DNA of 64,000 nt. Source: Owenia fusiformis. Lineage: Eukaryota > Annelida > Polychaeta > Sabellida > Oweniidae. Shown here one piece after another: positions 44,767-55,985 of the stretch. The notes under the pieces are model-generated. The model ran no database searches, was not told the origin of the DNA, and worked only from the letters and a program-made list of their open reading frames with translations. Positions within the stretch are counted from its first letter, which is position 1; every line of letters starts with the position of its first letter. The DNA is taken from assembly GCA_903813345.2 (NCBI GenBank), contig CAIIXF020000004.1, positions 5,415,525 through 5,479,524 on the forward strand, in the 5' to 3' direction. The position numbers were made by a program, and so were the translations under genes.

Positions 44767-47234
44767 ATTTTCTCTTTTATTTTTTTCTTCTAAAAAGTTA
44801 CCACCTTGACTGTTTGATACACTGTATCACTGACAGATAAATGTAAATGGTAAATGTAGCATGAAAGCATCAATCCATTTCCCAATGTTCACAGTCTGGA
44901 ATTCCAGTAGTGTAGATTTTTCACCTTTTTATCTCAAATCCCAGTTTGACTCTTCGAAATTACTGAGAATATAAAAATGTGTATCTTTATTTCAAGATTC
45001 ATGTCATATTTTGATATATAGTGAATAAATTTGATAGATAAAGCATAGAATAAATATTGCCTCTTCTAGTGTGCACCAAACCCCTGCAATCTCCCCATAT
45101 TATCTTTCCCTTGTGTAAGTATGTGTAGTTAGCGGGAGGGGGGTAAGGAGAATTCCTTGTTATAGGATTTTTCACACCATTTTACGTTTTCACACTCAAA
45201 CACATTTTTACAGTTACATATTTATTGCATTCTCTTTAAAACATCCCTACATTTATATGATTTGAGGGTCTGATGCCCATATACAGGTGTTTGAAAATTA
45301 TAAATTAAAATTGATTATATACACCATGCATTTATTACACATTACACACCTCAGTTCTATTCGCTATTTTTTATAACAGATGTAAAAACTATTAAAATAG
45401 AAGTTCAGTTTCCATGACAATGGGAAAGAATTATAGCTTGAGTATGTTAAATTAGAGGGTAGATTTTAAAATGATTTTCATCTTGATAAAATACAGATCT
45501 ACCTGTGCAAAAATGATGTTTTGATTTATTTTATTCCAAAAGTGGAGTATAAAAGATAAAACACTTAGGAATTATAGAAACAGGGTTTGAGTGAAATATA
45601 CATAAAATTATACTCAAAAATCAAAAATAAGAATTTTCAATTTGAGAGATAAAGATGAAAAAACAGGCTCATCTTTTTGACATTTTTTGCCAGGGTTCAT
45701 GAGAGAAATCTCTCATGAAATGCATGTTAAAATTAATAAAATGTGATATTTATGGTTTGAGGTGATATACACTGTCGCTTTGAATTGTAAATGATACAAT
45801 TTTGAGAGTAATAAGAAAAGATGATGATTTTATAATGTATACTTCACACGGAATATTTTATCAAATTCTATTCTTCGATAATCACTCACTGAAGGCTCCC
45901 CATCATGATAAATACTTTTCTAGTTTTAAAAAACGTAGGAAAGTATGATGTTCCCCGAATGAATGAGCTCCTTTCTTTTTTGAGAATACAAGCAATGGAA
46001 ATGATACAGAACCAAAAATGAACAGTTCATAGTTATCTGGGTGTAAAAATATCAGAGATTTTGCATTGAAGCTACCCTGTATTTTCAGCTTGTATATTTT
46101 CACCCTCTGCCTATGGTAAATTATTTTAGTTTGGCAATGAACCAATCAAAGACCACCAGAACCTGTTTATGTTTATTTTTACCATATATAGAAAACTCAG
46201 TGACTGAGCTGAAAAGAAAGATTCTGGGGCCATTAACTTCGTGAAGTTAAGAATGGTAAAACTGATTGTTCTCTAACTGTATCATCATTATAGCCATGGT
46301 TACAACAATTGATTAACAAATTCGTAACTTTACAAAGTGTCTGTTAACGACCCCCTGATTAGCTTGGTTATGTTTTTTGCAAGACTCATCATTAATCTTA
46401 AGAGTGTTGGATCAGTCACTATTATAAAGGGTATTTAGTTTTTATATAGAAAACTCGAGAAACAAGTAAGACAAGTTGACATTACTCGCCCATGGGAATT
46501 ATATCCCTCTGGGTAACCATTACCGCAAATGAGCTATGATTATTCATTGTTAAATAATAATTAGGATGTTTTAGCCTGGGGGATATTTAGAAGACAATTT
46601 CCGTGCAGAATTTCATACTTTGTGTTGAGTCGTGAATCACCAGCGATATACAATAGGTTTCCTTTGTATAAATACTGAATCCTGATTTGAATTATATTTG
46701 TTTTATTTTTTTCCATCAATTTGCCATTTGCAGTTGGTGAAATTGATGTAAAAATTACCTAGAATATTGAAGTTTGATTTACAATATTACGACCTTGCAT
46801 CAAGTCTTTATAACCTCCCTCCCCCTACTCCCTCATCTTTGTTTCATTAACCTTTGTTACGATTATAATTTCTTATATGAGTTATAACGATACTTTGATA
46901 AATTTTAGAATTTTTATGCATTCCTATTCACTACATCTAAAATTGCCGGTAATGTTTTTTATAAAACTTTGGCAATCAATTGCATGTCTATTTTTGTTAA
47001 CTAAAGGAATAAATTTATGTAATAATAAAAAAAAAACTTTGTTACGACTGGTGAAAGAAGGGGCGGGGGTGACTTGATGTACATGTACTGAATGATCATA
47101 TGATATAAGCCTTGTATCATAATTTTAGATCAATTTATTTTTCTCATTTCTATGTTTTTATATGGTTTTACATGGTAACATATGTCATGAGGTCCCATAA
47201 ATAGAATGCCATGTGTGAAGATGATAATGGGAGT

Positions 47235-47570
47235 CATGTTTATTTCATTCTCGTTCTCTTTAAAATTTGAATGAACTGCCTGATTTTCTTGCATTTCTAT
47301 ACAATTTAGAATGTTGACTACATGCCTGTATACTTTATTCCTCACTAATTCCTCTCATTTCTCTCTAAAATTTGTTGTACTGTCTGATTTTCTTGCATTT
47401 CTGCTCTACCTTAGTGACTAATATGTCATGATATGACATCTAAAAAGAGTCAATAAAAGTTATATATACAATTTAGAGTGTTGACTACATGCCTGTTTAC
47501 TTTATTCCTTGCTAATTCCACTCTTTTCCACTCTATTTTGCATTTTAAAACATGACTACCATGACCTCCC
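47235..47570 (-). repeat. Family A dimer with a short insert
   Basis: Two cores in tandem (47270-47400 and 47470-47560). The second is interrupted at 47402-47468 by a segment that also occurs at 44699-44766. Confidence 0.68.
47402..47468 (+). repeat. Second copy of the 44699 segment
   Basis: Inserted inside a family A copy, between CATTTCT and ATACAATTTAG. Confidence 0.7.
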
Positions 47571-47651
47571 TGCAGGTGTGACATGTACTTGTATTCTAAC
47601 ACATACAACATATAATTATAGAAATTACATCTTGTCACATTTTCCTCTTAC

Positions 47652-47800
47652 AGGCCCCTAGCCAGCTTTTGCCAAGGGGTGGGAGGGGGTTAAAAAAGCA
47701 GGGAGTTCAAATGTGACAATTTTGGCTTAAAATCATATGAAACATGCTAAAAATGGTAAAACTGCATGATTATTTGAAAGAATTTTTGGGGAACCCTGGC
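47652..47800. repeat. Truncated CAGGCCCG-family copy
   Basis: Starts ACAGGCCCCTAGCCAGC, and the inner TTCAAATGTGACAATTTTGG is kept; the right end is lost. Confidence 0.6.
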
Positions 47801-48192
47801 ATAATCAATAGTGCACTGCCCTCTGACTAAAGCCAAAAAGAGGGCATCACTGAGCGATTTGCATAATGTAAATCATTATTTCAAAGGCTACCCCAAAGCC
47901 TCATTTTCCAGTAAGCAATTTTATTCATTGTTCATTTTTTGAATGAGCCATCTGATTTCCTCACAGTTCTTTATAACTTTGTGACTTTGTGCCATTTTCT
48001 CTTCTGCACTAATTCTCTTTAACTCTCATGTTGAGGGACACACATGCTATATATAAGACTAGTATAATAACAGTAATTTAGTTCAAATACTAATATGTAC
48101 ATAATCACATGTAATTAAGGAACAGGTGCTAAAATAGCCTCTAGTAAATAAATCAATGTCCACAAGGACTGTCACAATAGGTGGCGTTAAAA

Positions 48193-48468
48193 TCAGTGCA
48201 TGAAATCTTCCAAGATATTTAAAAAATAATATGCTTCTTTCCATAACTTATGAATTGTTTTTATTTTTATATTTTTCATATTTTCCGCTGTCCTGGGGTA
48301 TTTCTGGATGATCCTCAATGAAACTATTCTCTTCTCCATACAGGTAAGCCATTTTTGTAGTAATTCTTCATTATTAAGGTAAACCATAGTATTCCTCCAT
48401 GGATGTGGTGTTTCATCTAATCCGTCCAAGCAAGAGGAGAGAAAACCCCATGATTCAATTGATGACAT
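48193..48468 (-). CDS. Possible single-exon small gene, 91 aa, not recognised
   Basis: An intact frame from ATG at 48468 to a stop at 48193. The composition looks like a real soluble helical protein rather than noise: it is balanced in charge, rich in Trp (four) and Leu, and contains motifs such as WGFLSSCLDGLDETPHPW and a helical LNNEELLQKWLTCMEKR. I do not recognise the family. The flank upstream on the minus strand has two CCAAT-type boxes (about 48556-48600), compatible with a promoter, and a short overlapping upstream ATG frame starts about 10 bases earlier. It lies just downstream of the PAN/EGF exons on the same strand but is not in continuity with them. It could also be the first coding exon of a longer gene, or an old retrocopy. 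Confidence 0.45.
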   Translation of the reverse strand: MSSIESWGFLSSCLDGLDETPHPWRNTMVYLNNEELLQKWLTCMEKRIVSLRIIQKYPRTAENMKNIKIKTIHKLWKEAYYFLNILEDFMH

Positions 48469-48620
48469 ACGATTTCATCCTTCGCGCACCTCCTTTCCCA
48501 GAAGTACTTACCCTCCATCTTGGTTTTCAAAGTTTTCAAATTGACCTAGTTTTAAACCAATCAACTATTGACTAGCTAAACCAATCAGCGACGATGTCAT
48601 CTCAATACAGATTTACATTA
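48469..48620 (-). promoter_or_regulatory. Putative CCAAT-box promoter of the 91-aa frame
   Basis: Contains CCAAT/ATTGG elements near 48556, 48592 and 48599 and a locally higher CpG content than its surroundings. A minus-strand GGTAAGTA near 48500 could also be a splice donor of another transcript. Confidence 0.25.
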
Positions 48621-49352
48621 TAAGCGTATGTCATCTTTGAACCCTGCGTCCAAGCTTAAGTTAGCATGAGGTCCATAATTATTGGATCCACTGTCTGCAC
48701 TATCCCTTGGTAGGCTGAATAATTAGAAAATTAATAAGATAAAGAGGGATGATTAATTAACACTTAAATGTCAATTAAATATTTCCCAGAATTTTTAATG
48801 TGAAATTTGAATTGAACTCTGACTTCAGGATAATCTTTTATGACCTTTTAAAGGTCAAAATTATCAAATTTTTAAAAACATTTTCTGGAGTTTGAAATAA
48901 GTGAAAACGGTTAAAGAGGATCTAAAATGATAAGTCTAAATTTTGAAGATCATAGGCCAAGGTCAAGGTCATGTTCTTTGTTTAAGCTGTTACTGCAGTA
49001 TACTTTCATATATTTCTCTTGAAAACTTTGTGTCCTAGTAGACAACATTAGGCTTTATAATAATATTGCTGTTGTAAGGTATCTAAAAACCATTATGAGA
49101 TAGTGTTCGGAAAATAAATCTCAACAAAATTCTTGAAATTCAATGTTGTGAGCATCAAATCAAGGGGAAATCTGCTTAGGATTTTTTAATGTGCAGTCAG
49201 AATTTTTAATCTGACTTCCAGGCCTCAAAAAATCTGGCATCTGGAGTCTGAAATTGAACTTGTACAATTTTCAATATCTAAACCACTTATTTTCCCTATT
49301 TTTATTGATTTTGAAACATGACATACTGGTATATAGCATACAAAAAGCTTAC

Positions 49353-49454
49353 CTGCTGAGTGGTTTGTACATCTTGGCAAAATGGATCTCCATCTGGTGG
49401 TGTGATACAGACACTAGGCAGAACACAACCAAGGTCTTCGCATCGAATAGGGGC
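49353..49454 (-). CDS. PAN/EGF gene exon 5: cysteine module 2
   Basis: 102 bases (34 codons) between acceptor TTATAG and donor GTAAGC. It encodes IRCEDLGCVLPSVCI followed by PPDGDPFC, a copy of the exon 4 module. The exon ends in phase 0 with the frame open. Confidence 0.82.
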
Positions 49455-52054
49455 CTATAAGTAATTAGATAAATATGAACTCTCATGATAAGAATATAGT
49501 AGAACCTGAATAAAGGAAAAGCCCTTGGAACCACAAAAAGTGTTCTACTTACAAGGTGTTCCACTTGCAGGGGTTCAATAACATGGAGTCAATAGGTCAC
49601 AGGACTATAAACCTGTTCTATATGTGAGATGTTCTACTTACAGAGGTGTCTCACTTAGGGAGCATTTCAAAAGACCAATGTCAGAAAATCAACTGTATTT
49701 GCACAGCAAGGGGGAGGGGTAACCTGTCTCTCTCTCGTGGACACCTCTCTCTAGTGAACATTTATCAGCATGTACTCTATTGACTTCTGTATAAAATTGC
49801 CTACAGGCCCGTAGCCCCCCCCCCCCCCCCCCGACCAAATAATCTTCCAAAATCATGCAATTTTTCACCATTCTGAGCACTTTTTAAGTGATTTTGGACA
49901 TTTTAGGACCAAAATTGTCACAAGTGAACCCCCCTGGCATTTTTCAAAAAGTGAACCCCCCTTGACAAATCCTGGCTATGGGCCTGGCCTACCTCCAGTG
50001 AACACATTTTTGTGACTCCCCAGGTTTAACTGTATATAATATAGAGTATTAACTTAATGCCTTTTTACTCTATTCTTTGATAATTCCATTTATTTTCTCT
50101 TTATTTTTGATTTAAAAACATGATATTATATAGCTTACCGGTGGGGTTGTAACACTGACACAGTATGGGTCTCCCAGGGGTGGTGAGATACAAACACTAT
50201 TTGGCAGTTCACAGCCAAGGTCTGCACATTGTAGGGCTTAAAATAGAAGAAACAATGGTCTCCTGGAATTATTTCATCAAAAATAGTGCAAAATTGGCCT
50301 TTTTGGAGAATGGCAAAACGTTTTAATGACATTTAAAGACATTATTAACAGAGTGACCCCAAAAATACAACTGTCGAATTTTTCATTATTCAGAAGATTC
50401 AGTTTTTGTGTCACCTTGTACATATTTGATGCAAGTCTTCTTGGGAATTAACAGATAAAAGATAATAAGGACATATGCAGCTCTTTAAAAGATAGCCTGT
50501 GATTTGATGGTCTTCTATCCATCCATGATATTCACTCATGTGCTTAGCAATACAGAGTGACCCAAAAATGCAATCATTTAATTTTCACTATTGAGAGTTT
50601 ACCATAGTTTTTGCATCACCTTGTACATGTATTTCAACTAAATTGGTTAAGAAATATTGAAATGGCAGACCAATTCCCAGAACTTATGATCACCCTGTAC
50701 AATGATCACCATGATACAAGTGCTGTAGTTAATTGACAAACATATGAAACAATAAGGAAATATGATTGTTTTGAGCTTGAATGAATTAATGAATAATAAA
50801 TATGCTATGTGTTTATATTGACCTAGACATACTAGTCTCAATGAGTTACAAATGAATACTAGTTAAGTCAACTGATATAATCAATTATTTATAATTTTAC
50901 AGATGTGTCTCTAAAATGAGACACTTCTAAAATAAGATACTTTTATAGAAGTGTAAATTTTCCCATCATATTTTTGGAACACCTTTTAAGTTCAGTGTCA
51001 TGCATGATGTCTCTGATCAAAGAATCTTCTCTCTTTTAAAGAGTGTAGACAGAATTCAGCTCTTGTGAACTGTTCCGAAGGCTATGATTGGCTCAATCAG
51101 TATGCATTCCTATTGGTTAATGAAAACTACCTTTTCATTGGATAACAGGACCCTTGGTTTTTATTGGATTAGGTCTTTAACACTTACTTCTCCCTGGACA
51201 ATCAGCTCCTGTTTCGCACAAACATTTATAAGAATTGTTGGGTTCATCCCTGAAACAGACCTCTCCTTCTAGGCAGTCATGGTTGTTACATAATCCAAGG
51301 TAACTCTAGAAATGAAATATAATGAAGTTAAAATATAAACTGAACATCAGAAGTAATATATCTTATTTTATTTTTTGTTTAATTTCATTATGATTTACGT
51401 ATCTTTAAAATACTCATTTTACATACAGAGCTACGCATTTCTGCAATGCTGTCAGCCGTGATCAACTCCCAGCTAGACGAAGTCTGTTGGCTAGTCAGCT
51501 CACCTCCTGGAAGTAAATTTCAAAATTATTTTTCAATAATTTCCCCAGGATTTTTTATATGGAGAATTTAAAACCAACATTTTCAAATTTTTTAATTTCA
51601 ATTTTTCATGCAAGATTTTTACACTGAATGTTTTTTCTCGGCAAGAAATGTTTGAAATATATACAGGCTTTACTCAATAATATACATATATATATACATG
51701 TATAATATACATCGATATTGAAAATAATAAAAAACAGATATATATGATAAAATACAATGAAAATAAGAACTTACCCATTTCACAGATGTGATCTTTCTGG
51801 TTATAGGCCGCTGATTTACATTGTGCTCTCAGGGCACACTCAACTAAACATTGCGCTGCCATACTGTTAAAATTTTCAATAGTTTTGAAAATGTTTCCTG
51901 GCTCAAGTCGTGCATCTTTGATATATGGTGTTATCTTCTCCATCGTGACCACTTGGGATAATGATTCCCGTAGCAGGAAGTTTATTATCGTGAGAAAGAA
52001 CATCGGGAGATATATTCTTGTCATGATTGTGGCTGTTTTAGATGATGTCTTCAT
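49353..52054 (-). CDS. Secreted PAN/EGF protein with tandem cysteine modules, 5' part of gene
   Basis: Five minus-strand exons join in frame: 51775-52054, 51427-51506, 51188-51305, 50139-50236 and 49353-49454. They encode 226 residues without a stop. Residues 1-34 carry a signal peptide (hydrophobic MFFLTIINFLL). Residues 35-120 look like a PAN/Apple domain: CLVECALRAQCKSAAYN, CEMG, then a WELI segment. Next is an EGF-like segment (LCNNHDCLEGEVC, then YKCLCETGADCPG). Two homologous modules follow, one per exon, with the pattern C-(A/E)-DLGC-x-LP-x-SVCI-x-PP-x-GDP-x-C. Apple and EGF domains mediate protein or carbohydrate binding outside the cell. The two duplicated modules are not a family I recognise. 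The last exon ends at a good donor (CAG/GTAAGC), so the gene continues below 49353; the next exon was not found. The start codon is supported by the signal peptide; a second Met at residue 11 is an alternative. Confidence 0.85.
49500..49675. repeat. pogo-like repeat related to the 26.7 kb palindrome
   Basis: AGTAGAACCTGAATAAAGG, GTGTTCTACTTACAAGGTG and GATGTTCTACTTACAGAGG; in the intron upstream of exon 5 of the PAN/EGF gene. Confidence 0.45.
49804..49986. mobile_element. CAGGCCCG MITE, copy 2, in PAN/EGF intron
   Basis: 183 bp, opposite orientation. GCCTA is on both sides (49799-49803 and 49987-49991). It sits in the intron between exons 4 and 5 of the PAN/EGF gene. Confidence 0.82.
50035..50125 (-). 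repeat. Family A fragment
   Basis: AGAGTATTAACTTAATGCC and TTTGATTTAAAAACATGA; located in intron 4 of the PAN/EGF gene. Confidence 0.5.
50139..50236 (-). CDS. PAN/EGF gene exon 4: cysteine module 1
   Basis: 98 bases between acceptor TTTAAG and donor GTAAGC. It encodes LQCADLGCELPNSVCI followed by PPLGDPYC. The sequence parallels exon 5 residue by residue, so an exon duplication is likely. Confidence 0.82.
51188..51305 (-). CDS. PAN/EGF gene exon 3: EGF-like segment
   Basis: 118 bases between acceptor TTCTAG and donor GTAAGT. It encodes an EGF-like segment with six cysteines (LCNNHDC, EVC, YKCLC, ADC). Confidence 0.84.
51427..51506 (-). CDS. PAN/EGF gene exon 2: end of PAN-like domain
   Basis: 80 bases between acceptor TTCCAG and donor GTATGT. 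It encodes GGELTSQQTSSSWELI and on to MRSS, and keeps the reading frame open from phase 1 to phase 0. Confidence 0.82.
51775..52054 (-). CDS. PAN/EGF gene exon 1: signal peptide and PAN-like domain
   Basis: 280 bases from ATG to donor G/GTAAGT (phase 1). It encodes 93 residues with the signal peptide and five cysteines of the PAN-like region, including CLVEC and the spacing to C79 and C91. Confidence 0.85.
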
Positions 52055-52894
52055 TCAGTATGATTCGGTTGTTATGCCCCATCACTAACATCAAACCAGA
52101 AGATAAATTGTCAAATGGCATTGATATAAAATCAGAAATTGAATAAAGAGAAATAGCAGGAGAAATTGTGCAAAAAATATTGCATAAAGATTGTTTAAAA
52201 ATCTACGAAAATTGGTATGTTTGTTTAGATATAAGTGTAAATCTGAAGAAATAAACATGATGTTTTGAAATTTTGTTCCTGGGTACGCTTTATATACTTC
52301 AATTGTTCAACAGTTCCCATTTGATGTTGTAGCAATGAATTTCCATTGCCCCATCAACAAATATTTATAATTTATGTGTTTTGAACATTTTGACAAATAC
52401 ATAATAATACTTGATTGTATTTTTGATATGTTTTATTGGTTTCATAATTTATTTATAATACAATATTGTGGATGTACCAGATTCAATTGTTTGTCTAAGT
52501 TCAATTCAATTGCCTCCCAGTATAAAATGTCCTCCGCCATATTACTATCCAATTTTTGCGTCCAAACATACAAATTTTACAGTTGTTGTTTATTCCTTTC
52601 CTCAAAGTGCCTAAAATTATCGGGGAATTTCAGAATTCTGAGAAAGACTAAATGAAAACTTCATAAGTCACAAACATTAAAAAAAAATACTACAACTATC
52701 TCTCATTTTAAGAGTTGAGATAAAATTTGAGAATTTGTAAAGGGTGATAAAGAGAAGTTATTGGATTTCAATAGTTGTTATTTCAAAGTTGATTACAAAC
52801 AAATACAACCAAAGGCATATAAACAAGGTACATCTGTAGGATAAAATATCACATGCTTTAGAGTACTTTCCAGAATGATTTCCTTGGTTGGATG

Positions 52895-53035
52895 TAAGAT
52901 TCTCATTTTTAATATTCAGACAAGTCAGCCAGAATATGCCAGTTTTTCATGATACTTCTCATTTTCAGGTGCAAAGTGTTAATCAAATGGGTACAACGCT
53001 AGTTTCAAAATTCCAAATATGTGCAACTTTTACTT
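52895..53035. repeat. Fragment of the CAGTGGTCTCC MITE family
   Basis: GAATATGCCAGTTTTTCATG and the following TTCTCATTTTCAGGTGC match the inner part of the copies at 13697 and 55784. The ends are missing. Confidence 0.5.
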
Positions 53036-53802
53036 TTTTATTATTAAATACTTTAGAGATCAATGCTTCTTTTTAAAACAGCTATTTTCCAATATATTAA
53101 GCTCCGAGAAGTCCATAACAATATGCAACATTTCGCAAATAAAAATATACATACAAGCACTTAAAAAGCATCAGAAATCTTCATTAGTATGCCTTCAGAT
53201 AGCATTTGGCCCATATAATCTGAAATTTCTCCAGCATGATTTTGAAATACTCAATGTTAAGGAGCTCCTCAGCTGCACTCATAAATTCTTCTTGATTTTA
53301 TCAGTGCAATCCTCCCCTTTTGCTCTGACTTTTTCACCCTATACAATTTTTCAGACATTTTTGACATAACATACTGTTAAGCTAGGGGTGCCTACTAAAA
53401 TTCCCAGTGCAATTTCTGTATTCATCCCAGGAACGTATTTCAATATTTTTTCTCACAACTTTTCTGGGTTTTATTATTCCGGCTAAAAACGTGATTAAAT
53501 TGGACATTTATAGTTTGTTGCAGTGATAAGTATTTAAGTAAATGTTTTTGACAATTTTAGCATATCCCTTGGGAGATATATGGGAGGTATATCAGCTGAT
53601 GGTAAAAATACCAAATCCTGATGCATTAGGACTGTCTCCATAGAGAAATAGAGTAAAACCTGTAAAACAGCCTAATCTGACTGCCACTGGTAAAAAATGG
53701 TCAAGAAAATCATGACACTGTATTCCTCTTATAAGTAGCTGACTTTCGTAAAATAAAATATCAGGTCCTGATGCATTAGGAATTGTGTCTCCTTAGAAAA
53801 AT

Positions 53803-53990
53803 ACAGTAAAACCTGTCTAATCCAAACGCCACTGGCACCAGCCAAAAAGTGTTTGGATTAGCAGGTGTTCACATTTCAAGGGTTTCTTAATCTGTGAATC
53901 TGTAGGAGATAACTTTGGGGCAGGGAAAAAGTGTTCACATTGAGAGGTGTTGGATCAGAGAGGTGTTCAGATATAAAGGTTTCACTGAAC
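53803..53990. mobile_element. pogo/Tigger-like MITE
   Basis: ACAGTAAAACCTGTCTAATC at the start and AAGGTTTCACTG at the end, with GTGTTTGGATTAGCAGGTG and GAGAGGTGTT inside. A degraded relative lies at 53650-53700. Confidence 0.6.
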
Positions 53991-54842
53991 ATTTAGTTAT
54001 ATTTGCTATAATAAGCAGAAAATACTCTTTGTAACATCTCGCTCCATAGGGGTTTTGATGAAAAATAAAAAAAAATTAAAAGTGGTTTTACTTTTCTGTA
54101 TGATGATTTAGTATATCAACTCTGTAGTCCAACATCTACACCTGTTAGTTGCAACAAAATGTGTACTGCCTCAGATAAAAATGTCATTTAATCAGATACA
54201 ACTCACTTGCTGTGCTTATAAAAATATTACTTGGGGTGAATGGGAGAGTGATGGCCAACCATAGTTTCAGAAAGCCATTATAGAAAATCGACATCGAACT
54301 GATTATCCCTATATTTTGTGCTGCATATTTCTCTTGATTTTGGGAAACTCTGGCTGCCGTAAGGTTGCCGTATATCAAATGAGACTGAGGCATTTAGCAT
54401 CGTCAGTATGCATGTTGTGAGACTATTGTTAATCATGATTTTTCAGGATTATACAAAAGTTCTATTTTCCCAAAAATAATACAGATTCTGCAAATGTTGG
54501 ACTGTTCGTTTATAAAATGGTTTGGTCATGAATTTTCATGTGGGGATGTAGTATGAGTTTCCATCAATTTACCAAGCTACCTTAAATATAAGAAAAATGC
54601 ACCAACTTCATCCTGACCAAAAACCCTTTTTTGCTTCTTTAAAAGACAGCTTTATCCTCATATACTAGACTCTGACCCCTAGGATAACATAAATCAGAGG
54701 TTAACCACAGATGAAAGAGGATCAGGGAGGGCCTGACACAATTTTTCACTTTTTAGTGCATCAACACTTTATTTGATTATCTCTTTGTTTAGGTTTGTCC
54801 ATGTTGACAAGTGTGGAATAACCTGTTAGGAAAAAATCATAT

Positions 54843-55015
54843 GGGTCACGTTTTGAAATGCAAAATAGAGTATGAAAGAGTGGAATAAGCAAGGAATAAA
54901 GTAAATAGGCTTGTAGTCCACACTCAAAATTATACAAAAATGCAAAATGAATTAACACTTTATTCAAATTTTAGAGAGAAATTGTGTGATATAGGTATGA
55001 GCAGACTGTCATTTT
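54843..55015 (+). repeat. Family A copy
   Basis: GGTCACGTTTTGAAATGC at the start and TATGAGCAGACTGTCATTTT at the end. Confidence 0.7.
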
Positions 55016-55783
55016 TTGTGTGATTTCTGGTGGTCTCCAATGTGAATTAATCACCTGTTATCTCAACTGTCAACTATGATAAATCCCAGGGACTAAAATG
55101 TCCCCCTGGTTATCCTTAGTTTTCTCTCCATTCCTATACAATATATATTGTATTAGTTCAAGTTCTGACAAAAATATCTGAATGAAGTATACCATTATCA
55201 TTTTACTGTATTCTATTGTCTTCCAAAGGAGAAGTCTCTCAGCAAGATGCCATCTCCCATACCATGTACTTTCACTCCCTTCTTATACATTCTCACATAT
55301 GTATGACCCCACCTCAACAGGCTTCCAGGTTCCCATTTCTGAACATCATCCCTATGAACTTTACCAGGCAGTTTATATCACCCCCCCCCCATATTCTCTC
55401 CTAGATTTCTTGATTCATGGGGAAATGGGTTAAGACGTGATCAGAATTGTCTAATGGCACTGTTTTTTGGTATATTGAGTGCCAGATCTCTCTTTCAAAG
55501 AAACAAAATTCATACCATTGGAAAGGATAAGCTTTAGCCAGTTTTCATCAAAGTTGACCTAGTTGACCACCAGGAATGTCAGATTGCCCCATGTGTTTAT
55601 TGTTTTTTAAGAATTTTAATTTGATACTATTTTATTTGTATGACTTACATTATGTATTGGGAACTGGCCAAATACTTGAAAGACAATTTTGCATTAAATT
55701 AGTTAGCTTCAAGTGAAATGATATTCATTTAAATTAATTACCGCAAACCATGCTTCATAATTCTTCTCCGTGTATGATGTATG

Positions 55784-55985
55784 CAGTGGTCTCCCCAGCA
55801 TTAAAGAAAGTAGGCGTAGCACCCTGAGATTTTGAAAACAGCCTTGCACCCACCTGAAAATCCATTTGCACCCACTTGAAATTGAGAAAAAACATGAAAA
55901 ATTGGCATATTTTCAAAATTTTGGTCTGAATTGTGAAAATGAGAATTTTGCACCCACTTGAGAAAAAATCCTGGGGAGATCACTG
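55784..55985. mobile_element. MITE family with CAGTGGTCTCCCCAG ends, intact copy
   Basis: 202 bp, ends CAGTGGTCTCCCCAG and CTGGGGAGATCACTG. The exact 5-mer GTATG flanks it (55779-55783 and 55986-55990). No coding. A fragment of the same family lies near 52900-53035. Confidence 0.78.

Larger units (their letters stand above)
42946..47234. other. No gene recognised beyond listed repeats
   Basis: G-run at 44350-44361 and AT-rich unique DNA. No further exon of the PAN/EGF gene could be identified here. Confidence 0.3.
52055..54842. other. Upstream flank of the PAN/EGF gene
   Basis: Holds the unidentified promoter and 5' UTR of the minus-strand gene. Otherwise only MITE fragments. Confidence 0.3.

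Noticed and set aside
48510-48547. Possible tiny exon (acceptor AACTAG, donor GGTAAGTA) continuing the PAN/EGF gene
   Set aside because: It is in an acceptable phase but encodes only about 12 Lys-rich residues with no cysteine; could easily be chance.
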